Below are positions 1-7,055 of a stretch of 8,137 nt of DNA, piece by piece (positions within the stretch are counted from its first letter, which is position 1; every line of letters starts with the position of its first letter). The stretch is from an uncultured Eubacteriales bacterium (GTDB taxonomy: Bacteria > Bacillota > Clostridia > Lachnospirales > Lachnospiraceae). The stretch lies in NCBI GenBank assembly GCA_900545455.1, contig UQZF01000128.1, positions 1 through 8,137 on the forward strand, read 5' to 3'. The translations under genes were made by a program, and so were the position numbers. The notes under the pieces are model-generated. The model was given only the letters and a program-made list of their open reading frames with translations, was not told the origin of the DNA and made no database searches.

Positions 1-336
1 TCCGCACTCATGTGCTGCAACACCAATCGCTGCAACCGAGCGTGAATTGTAGGTCGCATCCGACAGATTGAGTGTCTTGTCGGTAGGATTATAGTTGTCG
101 GTGAGGCTTCCCGCTATATGTTGTATTCTCACGTCATAGATTCCCTTAGAGTGGAGAATCCTCTCGGCTGCCTCCGCACCCGTGAGTCCGGTTCTGCTCT
201 CAACCTTGCTGTACTTAGAGAAGCTTGCCGACACACGAATCTGTGCGATAATGGCAATGATTCCCGTTATTATAAGCAGAAACCATGTCGGATCGTAGCC
301 GTAGCCATATCCGTATGAATAATAAGCCAATACCAT
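1..336 (-). CDS. yugP: YugP-type membrane zinc metallopeptidase, N-terminal part (3' end outside window)
   Basis: The frame is open from the ATG at 336 to the left edge, giving 112 residues of a protein that is usually about 230. It resembles the YugP family of neutral zinc metallopeptidases (Pfam Zn_peptidase_2), which are membrane-anchored and of unknown substrate. A tyrosine- and glycine-rich start (residues 5-14) leads into DPTW, then a hydrophobic membrane segment at about 18-35. The conserved blocks SKVESRTGLTGAEAAERIL, YDVRI, LTDNYNP and LNLSDATYNS follow, and the window ends inside the zinc site at VAAHECG (106-112), presumably HECGH. AAGGGTGA (342-349) is a fair ribosome binding site about eight bases upstream. 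The gene starts 18 bases after fmt, and a yugP-like gene after fmt is a familiar arrangement in clostridia. The family call is strong; the cellular role is not known. Confidence 0.88.
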   Translation of the reverse strand, partial: MVLAYYSYGYGYGYDPTWFLLIITGIIAIIAQIRVSASFSKYSKVESRTGLTGAEAAERILHSKGIYDVRIQHIAGSLTDNYNPTDKTLNLSDATYNSRSVAAIGVAAHECG

Positions 337-354
337 ATAAATCACCCTTTCTTT

Positions 355-1308
355 TTACTGATTTCTTTCTCTTTTAAGGAGCGCTCCGTCGACAAGCTTA
401 TAGCCTCTCAAAAATGAGCCCGCATCCATGCGCTTCTTGCCCTCGAGCTGAACCTCCCGCACCCGGAGCCTTCCGGCTCCGGTCGTTATATCAAATGAAT
501 CCTTCGATATATCCGTTATTTTTCCGCATTCCTGCTCACCGTATACCTTATCCGCATCGACAACGTCTGCCCCGAAGAGCTTTAACATCTTTCCGTCGAT
601 GAACGTGTATGCCGCAGGTGCCGGATCAAGTCCTCTCATAAGTCTCTCAAGCTCTACGGCAGGTCTTGTAAAGTCAAGATTGCCGAGGCTCTTGTCTATC
701 ATTGAGGCATAGCAGGTTTCTCCCTCCTGCTTGACAGGTGTTATGGTGCCCGCCTCCAAGCCCTCGAGCGTCTTTATGAGAAGCTTAGCTCCAACCACGG
801 CGAGCTTGTCGTGATATGTCTCGTAAGTCTCCTTAGGAGCAATCTCTACCTCCTCCTTTAAGAGCATATCGCCCGTGTCGAGCCCCTTATCCATCTGCAT
901 CGTGGTCACACCGCTGACCTTCTCGCCGTTTATGATAACCCACTGGAGAGGTGCGGCACCGCGGTACATCGGAAGAAGTGACGCGTGTACATTAACACAG
1001 CCGTACTTCGGAAGCTCCAGCACGCTGACCGGAAGAATCTGACCGAACGCCACTACAACGATGACATCGGGATTAAGCTTTTTAAGTTCTGAAAGAAACT
1101 CCTCATTCTTTCTTATCTTCTCCGGCTGGTATACGGGTATTCCCGCCTTGACCGCCTCAGCCTTGACAGGTGTCATAAGAAGTTCTTTTCCCCTGCCCTT
1201 CGGCTTGTCAGGCTGTGTTACAACTGCTGCCACGTCATGTCCGGCCTCAATAAGTGCCTTAAGAGTTCCCACCGCAAAATCCGGTGTTCCCATAAAAACT
1301 ACTCTCAT
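355..1308 (-). CDS. fmt: Methionyl-tRNA formyltransferase
   Basis: Fmt (EC 2.1.2.9) transfers a formyl group from 10-formyl-tetrahydrofolate to the methionine on initiator tRNA, allowing translation initiation. The product is 317 residues, the usual length. The N-terminal formyltransferase domain begins MRVVFMGTPDFAV and contains Asn106, His108 and Asp144, the positions of the catalytic triad in the family, plus the SLLP motif at 110-113 followed by YRGAAPLQW. A C-terminal tRNA-binding domain spans about 205-310. An in-frame TTG at 1311 would add one residue but lies only three bases after the AGGAG; ATG 1308 has spacing six and is chosen. In the stretch linking the domains the protein reads DPAPAAYT, where many relatives have a Trp between the prolines. 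It follows def by 27 bases and precedes yugP by 18. Confidence 0.97.
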   Translation of the reverse strand: MRVVFMGTPDFAVGTLKALIEAGHDVAAVVTQPDKPKGRGKELLMTPVKAEAVKAGIPVYQPEKIRKNEEFLSELKKLNPDVIVVVAFGQILPVSVLELPKYGCVNVHASLLPMYRGAAPLQWVIINGEKVSGVTTMQMDKGLDTGDMLLKEEVEIAPKETYETYHDKLAVVGAKLLIKTLEGLEAGTITPVKQEGETCYASMIDKSLGNLDFTRPAVELERLMRGLDPAPAAYTFIDGKMLKLFGADVVDADKVYGEQECGKITDISKDSFDITTGAGRLRVREVQLEGKKRMDAGSFLRGYKLVDGALLKRERNQ

Positions 1309-1314
1309 CAAAAT

Positions 1315-1319
1315 CTCCT
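1315..1319 (-). promoter_or_regulatory. Ribosome binding site of fmt (decides the start)
   Basis: AGGAG on the minus strand is six bases before ATG 1308 and three bases before the in-frame TTG at 1311. The spacing supports the ATG as the fmt start. Confidence 0.75.
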
Positions 1320-1335
1320 ATTCTGTATTTATAAA

Positions 1336-1815
1336 TTACTTGTGTTTCTTATTCGCATCCTCGGTGTTCATGAGCTCACCCTCGACAAGCTCGGTGTAGA
1401 GATGACCGTCAAGATGTGCAAGCTCGTGGCATATTGCCCTTGCAAGAAGCTCCTCACCCTCAATGATGTACTCATTCATCTCCTCGTTGTAAGCCTTTGC
1501 CTTGACATAGTTAGGTCTTGTAACAGTTCCCGCCTTGCCCGGAACGCTGAGGCACCCCTCGCTGCCCGTCTGGCTTCCGCTCGTCTCAAGAATCTCAGGG
1601 TTAATCATTACAATCGGACCGTCTCCGACATCGATTACAACAATTCTCTTTAAAACTCCGACCTGCGGTGCCGCAAGGCCGACTCCGTCAGCCTCATACA
1701 TTGTGTCAAGCATATCGTCAATCAGTGTAAGTGTACGCTCGTTGACCTCCTCTACCTCCTTACATACCTTGTTAAGGCAAGGATCTCCGATTGTTCTAAT
1801 CTGTCTAAGTGCCAT
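1336..1815 (-). CDS. def: Peptide deformylase
   Basis: Peptide deformylase (EC 3.5.1.88) removes the formyl group from the initiating methionine of nascent proteins at the ribosome exit, using a bound metal, usually iron or zinc. The product is 159 residues, at the short end of the normal range. The three family motifs are present: GVGLAAPQ at 44-51, EGCLS at 86-90 with the metal ligand Cys88, and HELAH at 130-134 with ligands His130 and His134 and catalytic Glu131. The family usually has HExDH, so Ala133 replaces a commonly conserved Asp; the ligands themselves are intact. The ATG at 1815 has GAGG eight bases upstream (1824-1827) and begins MALRQIRTIGDP, typical of the family. It sits 24 bases after priA and 27 bases before fmt, whose product adds the group that Def removes. 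Confidence 0.96.
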   Translation of the reverse strand: MALRQIRTIGDPCLNKVCKEVEEVNERTLTLIDDMLDTMYEADGVGLAAPQVGVLKRIVVIDVGDGPIVMINPEILETSGSQTGSEGCLSVPGKAGTVTRPNYVKAKAYNEEMNEYIIEGEELLARAICHELAHLDGHLYTELVEGELMNTEDANKKHK

Positions 1816-1839
1816 TTTATATTCCTCTTTTCTTATTAT

Positions 1840-4089
1840 TTACCGGTTAAAATCAAACTGTACACTGATTGTCTTAAAATCCTGCTCATTATCTTTTATA
1901 TACTTCTCTAATATATCCTTAATCTGTGTCAGAACTGTGTACTGTTTATGTTTAAAATATAAAAGAACTGAAAAAATATCATTAAGCTTATACACCGGAG
2001 CCCTCGTCGGACCGATAATCCGAGGCAGCTCCTCAGGCATATTTACCGTGTTCTTTTCCAACTGTCTTTTTACAAAATCGAGCAACCATGCCGCCGCGTC
2101 GTTGGCGTTCTTCTCATACTTTGACGATACCGTCACCGTCATGAGATTCGACACGGGAGGATAATCCATAAGCTCCCTGTACATTATCTCCTGCTCGTAA
2201 AAGCCGTCATAGTCATGCTTTACAGCCATCTGCACGCTGTAGTGCGACGGATCGTAGGTCTGGATGACCACATTGCCGGGCTTGTCACCGCGCCCCGCCC
2301 TTCCCGCCGCCTGTGTTAAAAGCTCGAAGGTTCTCTCCTGCGCGCGGAAGTCCGATGAGTACAGCGACAAATCCGCGAGAAGTATTCCCATCAGCGTGAC
2401 GTTCGGGAAATCATGCCCCTTCACAATCATCTGCGTTCCGACAAGAATATCCGCATTGCCTCCCGCGAACTCCTCGAGAATCCTCTCATGCCCCTCCTTG
2501 CCCTTGGTGGTATCAAGGTCCATTCTGAGCACCCTCGCACCCGGAAAGCTCTCCTTCACCGCCTGCTCTATCTTCTCGGTTCCGACCTTGAAGCCGCCTA
2601 TATACTTAGAGCCGCACGCGGGGCAGATTTTCTTGTCAGGCTCCGAATATCCACAATAATGACATACAAGCCGCCCGTTATTGTGCGCCGTCAGCGCGAC
2701 ATCACAATGAGGACATTTTATCACATGTCCGCACTCTCTGCAATTAATAAATCCAACATATCCGCGCCTGTTAAGAAAGAGCATTATCTGTTCCTTCTTT
2801 GCAAGTCTGTCCTCAATTAAGCTTTTAAGGCGTCTGCTGAATATGGACTTGTTTCCGCTCTTTAGCTCCTCCCTCAAATCGACCGTCTCAACCTCGGGAA
2901 GTGTGCTCTCACCCGCCCTGTTATTCAACACAAAGAGCTTATACTCACCGCTCCTTGCCTTGTAGTATGCGTCAACCGACGGCGTAGCCGAGCCGAGTAT
3001 CACAGACGCATCGCTCATGGAGGCGAGCTCTATCGCAGTCTCCCTCGCATGATACTTAGGAACCGAGTCGCTCTTATAAGCTCCCTCGTGCTCCTCGTCT
3101 ATAACTATAAGTCCGAGATTGTCAAACGGAGTAAAAAGTGCCGAGCGCGGGCCTATCATAATCTTGATGTCCCCGTTCTTTGCCCTGAGATACTGGTCAT
3201 ATCTCTCGCCCTTTGACATTCTCGAATTGAGTATCGACACTACATTTCCGAACCGCCTGTAAAAGCGCATGACCGTCTGGTAAGTGAGCGCTATCTCGGG
3301 TATGAGCATTATAACCTGTCTGCCCTGTGCGAGCACATGCTCAATTATCTCAAGATACACCTCCGTCTTTCCGCTTCCGGTCACTCCCTTTATCAGATAT
3401 GTTCCCCTTATTCCCCTGTCATAGTCAGCCTTTATCGAGCCCGCGACAAAGCTCTGCTCGCTGTTTAACACACAGCCCGCGATTTTCTCGTACTCGTGGC
3501 GGACAGGATTTCTGTAGACCGTGCTGTCACTCTTTTCAATGATTCCCTGATTTAACAGGGCGGTGATCGTCGACGAGGAAATGTTAAGCTTCGACCTTAC
3601 AAGTCCCTCATCAAGCGCACCATCCCTCCAAAGAGCCGACACAAGCCTGCTCTTTGCGGCGTAGTGCTTTCTGTCGCACTCCGCAATAAAATCTCTAACA
3701 GTCTGCTCATTTTCAGCATACCCTGCCGCAAGCGACAGTGTGCTCTCCTTTTTCTCTTTGACCGTCTCCTTAACGGGGAGCACGGTCTTTAATGCCTGAT
3801 TGATTGTCGAGCCGTAGTTGTGCTTCATCCAGTAGGCAAGCTTAATCATCCTGCCGTCGATGGAAACAGCCCTCTCGACGACCGAGTCGATGGGCTTCAT
3901 CCTCGCGACATCGAACTCCGGCTCATCAGTTATGTTGACCACATACCCGGTAATCATTCTCTTTCCAAACGGCACATTCACCTGCGAGCCTATCTCGACA
4001 GTACCCAAAAGCTCATCCGGCAGAATGTACTCAAATGTCTTATCCAGTTTATCAATAGAAATATCAACTATGATATCTGCGAACCACAT
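1840..4089 (-). CDS. priA: Replication restart helicase PriA (primosomal protein N')
   Basis: PriA is a superfamily 2, 3'-to-5' DNA helicase that recognises stalled or repaired forks and starts reloading of the replicative helicase. The 749-residue product is of usual length. An N-terminal DNA-binding region (about 1-200) precedes the helicase core: Walker A GVTGSGKTE at 235-243, DEEH at 331-334, GSATPS at 366-371, GTQMIVKGHDFPN at 551-563 and QAAGRAGRG at 593-601. The two-zinc insertion has all eight cysteines: 450, 453, 459, 462, 476, 479, 489 and 492. The start ATG has GAGGAA upstream and gives the typical MWFADIIVDI beginning; it lies 22 bases inside murE. The gene is followed closely by def, matching the Firmicutes priA-def-fmt cluster. 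The last 40 or so codons are much more AT-rich than the rest, and the protein ends DFNR instead of the more usual Asp-x-Asn-Pro ending. Confidence 0.97.
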   Translation of the reverse strand: MWFADIIVDISIDKLDKTFEYILPDELLGTVEIGSQVNVPFGKRMITGYVVNITDEPEFDVARMKPIDSVVERAVSIDGRMIKLAYWMKHNYGSTINQALKTVLPVKETVKEKKESTLSLAAGYAENEQTVRDFIAECDRKHYAAKSRLVSALWRDGALDEGLVRSKLNISSSTITALLNQGIIEKSDSTVYRNPVRHEYEKIAGCVLNSEQSFVAGSIKADYDRGIRGTYLIKGVTGSGKTEVYLEIIEHVLAQGRQVIMLIPEIALTYQTVMRFYRRFGNVVSILNSRMSKGERYDQYLRAKNGDIKIMIGPRSALFTPFDNLGLIVIDEEHEGAYKSDSVPKYHARETAIELASMSDASVILGSATPSVDAYYKARSGEYKLFVLNNRAGESTLPEVETVDLREELKSGNKSIFSRRLKSLIEDRLAKKEQIMLFLNRRGYVGFINCRECGHVIKCPHCDVALTAHNNGRLVCHYCGYSEPDKKICPACGSKYIGGFKVGTEKIEQAVKESFPGARVLRMDLDTTKGKEGHERILEEFAGGNADILVGTQMIVKGHDFPNVTLMGILLADLSLYSSDFRAQERTFELLTQAAGRAGRGDKPGNVVIQTYDPSHYSVQMAVKHDYDGFYEQEIMYRELMDYPPVSNLMTVTVSSKYEKNANDAAAWLLDFVKRQLEKNTVNMPEELPRIIGPTRAPVYKLNDIFSVLLYFKHKQYTVLTQIKDILEKYIKDNEQDFKTISVQFDFNR

Positions 4090-5570
4090 TTTAATTCCTC
4101 AAGAACTTCCTTAATCAGTACTCTCTCATCCATAGGGTACTTTACTCCCTTGATTTCCTGATAATCCTCATGTCCCTTTCCCGCAAGGACGATTATGTCG
4201 CCCTCCCTGCCATTCTCAATTGCATAGCGGATTGCCTCCTTGCGGTCAGGAATCTCTATAAACTCGCCGCCCGTCTTTTCTATGCTGCTTCTTATATCGG
4301 CAATAATGTCAAGCGGCTCCTCAAATCTCGGATTGTCCGATGTTATAATCGTAAAATCGGCAAGCTTTCCTGAAACCTCGCCCATCTCGAAACGTCTCAG
4401 CTTCGAGCGGTTGCCTCCGCAGCCGAACACACTCACCAGGCGTTTCGGATTATACTCTCTGAGTGTTTCCAAAATACTTTTTAGACTCATCGCATTGTGC
4501 GCGTAGTCAATCATGAGTATGAACTTGTCGGACACCTTCACAGGCTCAACTCTTCCCTTCACGGCAACGGTCGCAAGTGCAGACTTCAGTTTATCCTCAT
4601 CAACTTCTACATGCTTTGCCTCCGCTACAGCATAAGTGACCGCAACGGCGCAGAGTGAATTGTAGACGCTGAACTTTCCCGGAAGTGCAAGCTTGATGTG
4701 AAGATTTCTTCCCTCGACATCGTACTCGGTGCTTATGTGTCCCGGCTCATGAATATAGCTTATGTTCACTGCTCTCATGTCCGCGCCCTCATTTAATCCG
4801 TAGGACATAACCTCACAGGTATGCCCCTTTAGCACCTCATTGGTGTGCTCATCATCGAAGTTTACGATTCCCATCTTACACTGCTTAAAGAGAAGCCCCT
4901 TGCAGTGCATATACTCCTCAAAGCTTGCGTGCTCATTAGGTCCGATATGGTCGGGCTCAAGATTCGTGAACACCCCTATGTCAAACATGATTCCGCCGCA
5001 ACGCTTCATCATGAGCGCCTGTGATGACACCTCCATGACAACACACTGACAGCCGTTGTCAGCCATCTCCTTAAAATATCTCTGCACGTCGTAGGATTCA
5101 GGTGTGGTGTTGGCAGACTCGATGTGTCGTGAGCCCGTTATGATCTCAATCGTTCCGATGAGTCCCGTCTTGTAGCCGCAGCGCTCTAATATCTCACGAA
5201 CCATGAATGCGGTCGTAGTCTTTCCCTTGGTTCCCGTGATTCCGATGGTAAAAAGACGCTTAGCCGGATGCCCGAAATATGCTGCAGATGTAAGTGCGAG
5301 AGTGTTCCGGCAGTCAGGCGCAGCTATGAACGTCGTGTTCCTTCTGTGCTCCGTAATCTCTACCTCTTCCTCGGTGATTATCGCCGCGGCACCCTGATTT
5401 ATTGCCTCGTCTATAAATGTATGACCGTCAAACACGGTTCCCTTCACACAGACAAACACACAGCCCTCGACAATCTTTCTCGAATCGCATACAAGCTGTG
5501 TAATCTCAATGTCCTCACTGCCATTGTACAATGTATAATCAAGTTCCGATATCAAATCTTTAAGTATCAT
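4068..5570 (-). CDS. murE: UDP-MurNAc-L-Ala-D-Glu--meso-2,6-diaminopimelate ligase (MurE)
   Basis: MurE (EC 6.3.2.13) adds the third stem-peptide residue to UDP-MurNAc-dipeptide in the cytoplasm. From the chosen start the product is 500 residues, typical of the family. The ATP loop ITGTKGKTTT is at 111-120, and Lys224 in EYMHCKGLLF matches the lysine that is carbamylated in known Mur ligases. DNPRFEEP starts at residue 412 and GKGHE is at 464-468; the DNPR motif with the downstream Gly and Glu is the signature for meso-diaminopimelate rather than lysine, so the cell wall probably has mDAP cross-links. An ATG at 5612 in the same frame would add 14 residues inside murF, but it lacks a good ribosome binding site, whereas AGGAGG sits six bases before 5570. 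The last 22 bases overlap priA. Substrate choice is inferred from the motif. Confidence 0.95.
   Translation of the reverse strand: MILKDLISELDYTLYNGSEDIEITQLVCDSRKIVEGCVFVCVKGTVFDGHTFIDEAINQGAAAIITEEEVEITEHRRNTTFIAAPDCRNTLALTSAAYFGHPAKRLFTIGITGTKGKTTTAFMVREILERCGYKTGLIGTIEIITGSRHIESANTTPESYDVQRYFKEMADNGCQCVVMEVSSQALMMKRCGGIMFDIGVFTNLEPDHIGPNEHASFEEYMHCKGLLFKQCKMGIVNFDDEHTNEVLKGHTCEVMSYGLNEGADMRAVNISYIHEPGHISTEYDVEGRNLHIKLALPGKFSVYNSLCAVAVTYAVAEAKHVEVDEDKLKSALATVAVKGRVEPVKVSDKFILMIDYAHNAMSLKSILETLREYNPKRLVSVFGCGGNRSKLRRFEMGEVSGKLADFTIITSDNPRFEEPLDIIADIRSSIEKTGGEFIEIPDRKEAIRYAIENGREGDIIVLAGKGHEDYQEIKGVKYPMDERVLIKEVLEELKCGSQIS
4095..4100 (-). promoter_or_regulatory. Ribosome binding site of priA inside murE
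   Basis: GAGGAA on the minus strand lies in the last codons of murE. Its GAGG core is seven bases before the priA ATG at 4089. It supports the overlapping start and implies that priA translation begins while the murE reading frame is still being finished. Confidence 0.7.
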
Positions 5571-5576
5571 GTCAAA

Positions 5577-5582
5577 CCTCCT
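5577..5582 (-). promoter_or_regulatory. Ribosome binding site of murE, overlapping the murF stop
   Basis: The minus strand carries a perfect AGGAGG six bases before the ATG at 5570. It fixes that ATG as the murE start rather than the upstream in-frame ATG at 5612. The motif runs into the murF TAG stop (5583-5581), so ribosomes finishing murF pass directly over it; coupling of the two genes is a reasonable inference. Confidence 0.85.
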
Positions 5583-7017
5583 AAGCCCCAAGAATACCGT
5601 CTGCAACCTCATTGAGCTTCATTCCACGTGAACCCTTAAAAAGCACAGCGGTTCCAGGCTTTAAGCTGCTTTTTAAATAGCTTGTTATCTCATCGAGTGT
5701 GTCAAAATGTCTTATGTTCTTAATATACTGTTCAGCCCCGTAACCTATATTCCTTGCAAGCTCGCCGTAGAGCAAAAGTTCATCTACATTGCTCTTTCCC
5801 GCATACTCACCGACAAGTCTGTGATACTCTTTCGTGTTCTCACCAAGCTCAAGCATATCCGCGAGCACCGCCACCCTGTAGGTCGCAGGCATCTGGCAGA
5901 GCACATTAAGTCCCGCCTTCATGGAATCCGGACTTGCATTGTAGGAATCATCGATGTAGGTTATTCCGTCCTTCTTTGTGACGTGCTGTCTCATTGCAAC
6001 TCCCGTGTAGCCTCTAAGCGCATCCGCAGCCTTTTTAATGTCAACCCCGAAATGCTCCGCAACAGCGAGCGCCACGAGCGCATTGTTGACATTGTGGTCG
6101 CCGAGCACCGACAACTTAACCTCAACTTTTTTACCCGCACAGACGGCATCGAAGCTTATTCCGTCCCCGTCGGTGACTACATTTTCAGCCCTGTAATCAC
6201 AGTCCTCTGCGTGTCCGAACGTGTACACCGTGAGCCTTCTCTTATCATCGGCTCCGAACACCTCGTCGCGGTTCTCCCTACAAAGTCTTGCTCTCTCTCT
6301 TAAAAGTGCATCATCGCCGTTTAGGAATATGAAGCCTCCGTCCTTTAAGGCGTCCGTTATATGCCACTTCTCCGCAAGAATGTTCTCCTGCGAGCCGAGC
6401 TGTTCAATATGGCTCACACCAATGTTGGTCATGACCGCGGCGTTAAGCGTGAGCAGAGTCGCAAGACGCTCCATCTCACCCTTCTCGCTCATTCCCATCT
6501 CGATGACAGCCGCCTCATCGTCAAGCCCTATATTCATGATCGTAATCGGGACACCTATCTGGCTGTTGGCATTTCCAGCTGTCTTATAGACTTTAAGACC
6601 GCCCGAGAGTGCACAGGCAATCATTTCCTTGGTCGTCGTCTTTCCGACGCTTCCCGTCACGCCGACCTTATCAAGTGAGAGTCTGCTCTCATATTCCCTC
6701 GCCGTAAGCTGCATCGCCTTCACGGAATCATCGACGAGAATCACGGGCTTTTCCGCCACTCCCGCGCTCCTCCACCCTGCGATTAAATCAGCCACGGCAG
6801 CCTCATTCTGTGTAAGTGTTCCCGATGCCCCGCACTCAAACGCATTGGCAATGTACTTATGACCGTCAACGCGCTCGCCGACAATCGGCGCAAACATAAG
6901 CCCCGGCTCAGCCTTTCCCGAGTTGGTGGCAAAATTAATTATCGCCGTGTTCTCATCACCGCACAGCAGTCTGCCATTTGTGGCATTCACAATATCCCTG
7001 ACACAGAAATTTTCCAT
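5581..7017 (-). CDS. murF: UDP-N-acetylmuramoyl-tripeptide--D-alanyl-D-alanine ligase (MurF)
   Basis: MurF (EC 6.3.2.10) adds the D-Ala-D-Ala dipeptide to UDP-MurNAc-tripeptide with ATP, the last cytoplasmic step of peptidoglycan precursor assembly. The product is 478 residues, close to the usual 450-480. An N-terminal uridine-nucleotide-binding domain covers about residues 1-110. The ATP loop TGSVGKTTTKEM lies at 121-132, the conserved GNANSQIGVP at 148-157, and the Mur C-terminal motifs DDSYNASPDSMKA at 356-368 and KGSRGMKLNEV at 461-471. An in-frame TTG at 7026 could extend the protein by three residues, but it sits only two bases after the GAGG at 7029-7032, so the ATG at 7017 (spacing 11) is preferred. 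MurE follows after 10 bases and its Shine-Dalgarno sequence touches this stop codon, which suggests translational coupling. All motifs expected of an active enzyme are present. Confidence 0.96.
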   Translation of the reverse strand: MENFCVRDIVNATNGRLLCGDENTAIINFATNSGKAEPGLMFAPIVGERVDGHKYIANAFECGASGTLTQNEAAVADLIAGWRSAGVAEKPVILVDDSVKAMQLTAREYESRLSLDKVGVTGSVGKTTTKEMIACALSGGLKVYKTAGNANSQIGVPITIMNIGLDDEAAVIEMGMSEKGEMERLATLLTLNAAVMTNIGVSHIEQLGSQENILAEKWHITDALKDGGFIFLNGDDALLRERARLCRENRDEVFGADDKRRLTVYTFGHAEDCDYRAENVVTDGDGISFDAVCAGKKVEVKLSVLGDHNVNNALVALAVAEHFGVDIKKAADALRGYTGVAMRQHVTKKDGITYIDDSYNASPDSMKAGLNVLCQMPATYRVAVLADMLELGENTKEYHRLVGEYAGKSNVDELLLYGELARNIGYGAEQYIKNIRHFDTLDEITSYLKSSLKPGTAVLFKGSRGMKLNEVADGILGA

Positions 7018-7055
7018 ACAAAACAAATCCTCACTTGATTTTAAATATATTAATT
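7018..7055 (-). other. AT-rich fhs-murF intergenic gap
   Basis: This is the longest gap in the window, at 38 bases. It is rich in A and T and contains the murF ribosome binding site. I see no stem-loop followed by a T run that would make a terminator. TATA-like stretches occur on the minus strand, but none has a convincing -35 partner at 16-18 bases, so I do not call a promoter. If the transcription unit is split anywhere in the window, this is the most likely point. Confidence 0.4.
7029..7032 (-). promoter_or_regulatory. Ribosome binding site of murF (decides the start)
   Basis: The minus strand reads GTGAGGAT here. The GAGG core is 11 bases from the ATG at 7017, somewhat long, and only two bases from the in-frame TTG at 7026, which is too close for normal initiation. 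This favours ATG 7017 as the start. Confidence 0.6.

Noticed and set aside
118..318. 66-codon plus-strand open frame at the left end
   Set aside because: The opposite strand encodes a clear YugP-family N terminus across the same bases.
1860..2000. Possible promoter for def-fmt in the AT-rich priA tail
   Set aside because: Several TATA-like hexamers occur on the minus strand, but none pairs with a good -35 at 16-18 bases, and such hexamers are expected by chance at 26% GC.
1535..2164. 209-codon plus-strand open frame opposite def and priA
   Set aside because: It spans the opposite strand of two well-supported genes and their junction, is low in complexity (Ser-rich) and shows no domain.
5571..5612. 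Longer murE starting at ATG 5612
   Set aside because: The extension lies inside murF, lacks a ribosome binding site, and the perfect AGGAGG before 5570 gives the family-typical N terminus.
5707..6303. 198-codon plus-strand open frame antisense to murF
   Set aside because: It lies wholly opposite a gene with every MurF motif, resembles no family I know, and has no convincing ribosome binding site; it is a by-product of murF codon use.
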